Positions 59,084 to 64,000 of a DNA stretch of 64,000 bases are shown here, piece by piece. The translations under genes and the position numbers were made by a program. Position 1 is the first letter of the stretch, and each line of letters opens with the position of its first letter. The notes under the pieces were generated by a model. It was not told the DNA's origin and ran no database searches. It saw nothing but the letters and a program-made list of their open reading frames with translations. Source of the DNA: Rhodamnia argentea (Eukaryota; Streptophyta; Magnoliopsida; Myrtales; Myrtaceae); NCBI RefSeq assembly GCF_020921035.1, contig NC_063155.1, positions 7,673,001 through 7,737,000 of the forward strand, written 5' to 3'.

Positions 59084-61331
59084 ATGGCAGCGGACAAGCG
59101 GTGCCACTACGAGGTCCTCGGCCTGTCGCGCGACTGCACTGCCGATGAAATCCGCGCCGCCTACAGGAAGCTCGCCCTCCAACGCCATCCGGACAAGCTC
59201 GTCCAGTCTGGCTTGTCCCAGGAGGAAGCCACCGCTCAGTTCCAAGAGCTCGCTCACGCCTACGAGGTCCTCTCCGATCCCAAGGAGCGCGCCTGGTACG
59301 ATTCCCACCGCTCGCAAATCTTGTTCTCCGATCGCAGTAGCTCGGCGTCGAATTCGCCTGTCCCGAATCTGTTCTCGTATTTCTCGAATACCGTGTTCTC
59401 TGGGTATTCCGATTCGGGGAAGGGATTTTATAAGGTGTATGCGGATGTGTTTGAAAAGATTTACGCCAATGAGATCAGTTACGCGAGGAAGATGGGGTTG
59501 GGGCTCGATTCGGTGAGGGAAGCGCCGCTAATGGGCAATCTGGAGAGTCCGTACACGCAGGTGACGGCGTTTTATAATTACTGGTTAGGTTTTTGCACGG
59601 TGATGGATTTCATGTGGGTGGACATGTATGATGCTGCGGCAGGCGTGAACAGGAAGTCGAGGAGAGTGATGGAGGAGGAGAACAAGAAGCTCAGGAAGAA
59701 GGCGAAGAGGGAATTTAATGAGACTGTGAGGGGTTTGGCAGAGTTTGTGAAGAAGAGGGATAAGAGAGTGGTTGATATGACGGTGAAGAGGAATATGGAG
59801 AATGAGAAGAGGAGGGAGGAGGAGAGGGAGAGGAAGAAGCGGTTGGAGAGGGAGAGGATGGAGAGGGCAAAGGCGTACGAGGAGCCAGAGTGGGCGAGGG
59901 TTGAGGAGGAAGCAGGCGAAGAAGGAGGGTCTTTAGGGGAAGAGGAAGATGGAGAGAGGAGTCAGGAGAAAGAGCTTTATTGCGTCGCGTGCGGGAAAAA
60001 GTTTAAGAGCGAGAAGCAGTGGGAGAATCACGAGAAGTCAAAAAAGCATAAGGAGAAGGTCGCCGCATTGAAGGAGTCATTTGTTGAGGATGATGGTGAT
60101 GATGAGGAGGAGAACGAGGATGCTGAGGCGATACGAGTTGAGGACGATGGTGTGTTGGAGATAGGAGAGAGGATGAGGGATGATTTGAAAATTAAGGAGG
60201 AACAAAAAGATCAGATTCAGGATGCAGGTGAGATGAGTGAGGAAGAGAGGTTCTTCGATGTTGATGAAAGCAACAAGGAAGAAGGGACTAAGGAGATGGA
60301 AGGACCTTCTCACAATGATGACGACGACGACGAACTCGATGAAATGAGTCTTCTTGAGGCAATGTTGTCCGGGCGCAAGAATAGAAGGAAAATGGCTGCA
60401 ATGCAGGAAGAGCTTAGAGCGTCTTCCAAAGTCGATGCCCAAAATGGTGAAGAAGAATTCATGGAGTATGATAACAGGAAAAGCACCAGAAGGAATCGTG
60501 GGGCTAAGAACGAGAGGTTCAGAAAGAACAATGGAGAAGATGCAGATACTAATAGCAAAGCTAATGATCAGAGTGATAGAACAAATACCAATAGCAAAGC
60601 TAATGATCAGAATGATAGAACAAACGGAGATGATGGTACGGTCGTGGATGGCTCGGCTTGCGAGTTTCCTCACAAAAAAGATGAAAGCGAAGCTATGGGA
60701 GGCAATGGAATGGCGAAAACTCAAACTCTAAACCAACCTTCCGATAGAAAGAGGATGGGAAAGAAAGATCTGATCGCTAAATCAAGTAATGCACCTAAAG
60801 GGAGGAAAGCCAAGGTAAGTTCACTTGTTGTCATTTTGCTCGATACCCTTCCATTGAAGTTACGCATCATTTCATATCAGCATATCTTTTCCTAGGTAGA
60901 GGAGTTTTGCAAATTCATTGGTCTAGAAAAACATTTGGTAATTTTGCGAGTGATAGACCAGAAAAAGAGGGTTTCTGGTGTGCCGGTGCCTTTGCCCTCA
61001 GTCTTGGCTTTCCTTTCTCTATATCCTTGCTTTGCTCCTGGAGTTAGATGTCCATAATCTTGTTTTAGAGCTTGCTCGAATTTTCCATAATGTTGGATTC
61101 ACATGTTGATGCAGGCATCAGCGAAGAATTCTGACAATTTTTGTGAGACCTGTGGGAAGGAATTTGAGTCCAGGTAAATAAACTTGTATTGTCATTTGAT
61201 CAGCATGGTTCCTAGTCCTTGCTATTCTTCCTTTTATTGATTTTTTTTCCCGTTGTGTTGCGATAACCAGGAACAAATTGCACAAGCATTTGGGAGAGAC
61301 AGGCCACGCTTCGCTGAAATTCCGAAGATGA
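59084..61331 (+). CDS. JJJ1: J-domain and C2H2 zinc-finger co-chaperone, JJJ1/DNAJC21-like
   Basis: join(59084..60814, 61115..61173, 61271..61331), 616 residues. The J domain occupies residues ~7-75 with HPD at 35-37. The JJJ1-type middle region ([31 protein letters not shown]) is followed by a highly charged coiled coil (~200-270) and a first U1-type zinc finger, C300, C303, H316, H322. A long acidic, low-complexity part precedes the second finger, C587, C590, H603, H609, which is split between exons 2 and 3. The yeast orthologue Jjj1 stimulates Hsp70 on cytosolic pre-60S particles with Rei1 to release export factors; the same role in late 60S ribosome maturation is inferred. The start is the only ATG giving the full J domain. 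A 39-bp tandem repeat lies in the acidic region. Confidence 0.95.
60548..60625 (+). repeat. Two tandem 39-bp units in the JJJ1-like coding exon
   Basis: Units 60548-60586 and 60587-60625 encode [13 protein letters not shown] and [13 protein letters not shown]; they differ at a few bases and keep the frame. In a low-complexity linker, so probably neutral. Confidence 0.9.
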
Positions 61332-61679
61332 AATACTCGATTCAGTTTTGCTTCATTGAACCATTCCTGAAGCTAGTGACAATGCCTTTGCAGGCCTCCA
61401 TTTGTACCCATTTTGTTGTTTCTTTACATAGGTTTAATTTAAAAGGGCAGAAAATACTTGAAGAAGGCACAGGATCCTGATTTTTATGCCGACTTTAGGC
61501 TTAGACATCATTTCAAGTGCATGTGGGGCTTGCTATTTGAAGTCCCCGTCCTAATTTATGATATGCTCCGAAGGAGCAAAGCATGTACAATTTCATTTTG
61601 CTGGTGTGCGTAAACATTATGGTCAGTGTCAGTCTCTGACTATGACTTCGATGGTACCACGATCCTTTCTCTGAGGTGA

Positions 61680-61685
61680 AATAAA
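61680..61685 (+). terminator. Possible polyadenylation signal of the JJJ1-like gene
   Basis: AATAAA ~350 bp after the stop codon, the first canonical signal downstream. Plant poly(A) signals are loose, so the true site may differ. Confidence 0.4.
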
Positions 61686-62129
61686 AGCTATACACATCGC
61701 ACTTATGGTTGACACTGATCTAACTTTGAGTTCTCATAAATATAGTTCGCCGCTTCGTTGTTGGGTTCTCACCATCTCCATGTGGTGGAGAGCGTTCAAT
61801 CCGGGGCGACCAATGCTAAGTGTCTCGACCGGAGTATTGACGAGGAAACTTTGGAACTCACAGCCCCTGAACGATGTAGAATTGGTTTTGGGACAACTAC
61901 TTTTCATAACTTTAACTGCGGCCCAATTTCTAAGTCTCCACTGAATGAGGCGGGGATCATTATCTTTACAAATGGGAAATTATTAGCATAACAGCTGAGA
62001 GATGTTTGCTGAATTTCCAAAGCCCGCGAGAAGTCAGGAAGGTGTTGGTTGCTGGTTTCCTCGTGTTCGACCAAAAGCAACCTGGCTCCAAATAATCAAC
62101 TCGTGTTCTCCTGGTTCTTCAAACCTTGG

Positions 62130-62580
62130 GCTAATTCCTGAGGTGGTTCGTCTAATTCAGCTAGCTCCGGAGGATTGACTTCTGAACGGTGCGCCAATCA
62201 AGCGGCGACAGCTCTCTTCTCTCAGCAAATGTGACTCGCAGTGCAATCTCAATCGCGTAACATGAGGTCTCTGCAACCTTCGATAAGATGGCTCTCAGGA
62301 TTGCTCAGCCGCGGAGCCTCTTCAAACCATTCAATGCCATGTAAGAGTCCGACACCACCAGAACCTGCCTGTGGCCTCTGTCCCAAACCAACTTCGAACC
62401 TTGACGAATAGCCCACAAGTTTGCAGTCAAATTACTCCACTTAAGTCTTCACAACACTTATTTCCCCGAAGAGGAATGCACCCGTTCTGCCGGCTCCAGC
62501 GGAACCCGAGTTTCCCCTGGAGATCGCACTGCTCAAGCCAATGTTGAGATGACCATTATTTGAGTGGTCTGCAACAGAGA
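62130..62580 (-). mobile_element. LINE-type RNase H domain remnant
   Basis: The minus strand encodes broken text such as RGNSGSAGAG, NLWAIRQGSKLVWDRGHRQVLVVSDS and LRVTFAERRELS. This matches the RNase H domain found at the end of plant L1-type non-LTR elements and their captured copies (usual pattern: KGNPGKAGAG, AELWAIRDGLRLAWDLGHRKVIVESDS). Stops and frame changes interrupt it (a stop before FDCKL and one after RLRG are easily seen) and no reverse transcriptase is recognisable beside it. An old, dead fragment. Confidence 0.65.
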
Positions 62581-63149
62581 GGTGGATGGACATGGAGCTC
62601 CTCATGCAAATTTTTGACAATCAAGTCGCAGCGAAGAAAATTCAAAGCATCACAGACTGTAAGCAACCGCATTCAAGTCTATCGAAGCAAAGGTTGATAT
62701 TCGACAAAGAATACGAGACGTGCCATATTGTAGGATTTGTGTGCAAGCAAGCATGCATATTACCAACTAGCTTAAAGATAGGATCTCAAAATTTGCTGGC
62801 ACGTTTATCTTTTTTATGATCCCGTGGTAGCCATTTAGACTAGTCAAGAAGTTATGTAACTCGTTTATTAGGCATTAACTAGAGTTCTCAGCCATGAATG
62901 AACTCATCAATCAGGCAGCACTTCTCAGGATTCATGTCAATCGCATGCTACAACATGCTCAAAGAGTAAGTTTCAAGTACGGCTCGAAAATATTTCCTCA
63001 GAGCTTCATGAGAATTCATGCGACATGGTAAGCAGCGGGAGACTAGTAGCAGTAGATAATATATCTGTAAGACACAAAAAGCTTCCATGGCAGAAGGAGA
63101 ATCAGAAAAGATCCCATGCCCAGTGCCCACCATTAGGGTAGAACCAAAA
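62581..63149. other. Spacer without recognised features
   Basis: No gene or clear repeat seen between the LINE remnant and the block shared with 18.6 kb. Confidence 0.35.
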
Positions 63150-64000
63150 TTGGCTCTGCCTACCAGCCACCCCACATGAGAGACTACCGATCAAAGGGCC
63201 AGCAGAACTGGGTTCCTCAATCCGCCTGATCAAACCTGCCTAAGCTCGAAAATTTCTATTCTAAACTGTAGAGCTATTTGAATATTGTTCTTAAACTGGA
63301 TGGACTGTAGAGAAAGTGTTGCCCCACCTCAGGCTTGGCTTGATTAAAAATGCTGGGCCTCACAACAAAGTTGAGCTGAGAGCCTGAGGCACAACCTCAC
63401 CCTCCGTGAAGATATTTCCTTCTTTAAAGCCTTCCCAGGTCAGGCCTGAACTTGGTGAGCCCTCCAAGCATGTTTTATTTCATACAGTCCTCCAGCATAG
63501 CAGTGCAATGCAATATTGTAGATGTAACAAGTCACTCCAGGCCATACGCGATGTGGCAGCATGGAATTCCACCCAATAACAATTCAAATTTCAACACACA
63601 TTTCACATTCATGAATGTGATAATCATAGTTTTATGCAGGTTAAAAGCAATAATCTTTCTGATGCAGAAGCAAAGGGAAAACAGAACAGGATGACAGCAG
63701 TGTACAATAATGGGATATTTTCTTCCGTCTCTTGCTACTAGCTAGCTTAATGTGGGTTTCAGCCATTCTCTTTCCCAACATTAGTAGTTTCACACTCCAT
63801 AGATCCTCAACACCTGCAAAATCTTATAATTGCCCCAATGTTCCCCATCAGTTATGTGATGAGATTGTGAAGATAATTGGCAAGATATTACATGGAACGG
63901 GGCTGGGGGACTGGCGTATTGCGAGGAAGAGGTGGAGACATCCTTTCTAACAACTCTTGGGTGACCAATGGAATTCTCCATGAAAAAGAGCAAAATGGAA
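63150..64000. repeat. Dispersed ~850-bp block, copy B, cut by the window edge
   Basis: Collinear with 18555-19440 over its whole length, with several indels. The similarity continues to the last bases of the window, so the true right boundary lies beyond it. The conserved minus-strand ATTTTGCAG/GTGTTGAGGATC word looks like a splice acceptor followed by exon sequence. Confidence 0.65.

Noticed and set aside
60077-60724. 215-codon hydrophobic frame antisense to the JJJ1-like gene
   Set aside because: The reverse reading of an acidic GAA/GAT-rich coding stretch always gives Ile/Phe/Ser-rich text. Not a gene.
61740-61991. 77-codon frame downstream of the JJJ1-like gene (..DEETLELTAPERCRIGFG..)
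   Set aside because: It reads like possible protein, but I found no splice partner, start context or family match. It may be a decayed exon, but the support is too weak to list.

Overview
This is a plant nuclear window, almost certainly a woody eudicot. The evidence is GT-AG introns, AT-rich spacers full of MITE-like inverted repeats, U6 genes with the plant USE/TATA Pol III promoter, and plant-only families (RBOH, EXO70 E clade, a POLAR-like protein). The repeat style (GC-rich cores inside AT-rich inverted repeats) reminds me of Myrtaceae, but that is an impression and not a determination.

Layout. 1.2-2.8 kb (-): Ser-rich protein of unknown function, two exons. 5.5-10.1 kb (all -): decayed tandem cluster of U6 snRNA genes, two looking functional, three full or near-full pseudogenes and two heavily deleted derivatives. 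12.8-14.8 kb (+): intronless EXO70. 20.9-22.3 kb (-): intronless presenilin. 26.4-28.5 kb (+): organelle-type glycine-rich RNA-binding protein. 30.5-34.2 kb (-): POLAR-like coiled-coil protein. 39.7-45.0 kb (+): 14-exon NADPH oxidase (RBOH). 46.0-50.7 kb (-): 9-exon mitochondrial ATP synthase gamma subunit. 52.9-56.2 kb (+): 9-exon mitochondrial carrier. 59.1-61.3 kb (+): JJJ1/DNAJC21-like co-chaperone. Beyond this lie a decayed LINE RNase H remnant and, at the right edge, a block that is also present at 18.6-19.4 kb.

For every multi-exon gene the exon lengths add up to a whole number of codons and the joins restore the family sequence, so these models are firm. The genes do not form an operon-like system, but the order is informative. 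From memory, EXO70E2, GR-RBP3 and an uncharacterised POLAR-like gene are near neighbours on Arabidopsis chromosome 5 (At5g61010-61040). GR-RBP5, a mitochondrial carrier and a DnaJ/zinc-finger gene are neighbours on chromosome 1 (At1g74230-74250). The window seems to keep both sets on one segment.

Spacers hold at least three hAT-type MITEs with exact 8-bp target duplications, several long-TIR MITEs, GC-core MITEs, microsatellites and short tandem repeats. The most unusual items are the U6 array, with a compensated 5' stem change, and a U6 derivative that has lost nearly all its body but keeps correctly spaced Pol III promoter elements and a terminator, so it could make a hairpin RNA of roughly 35 nt.
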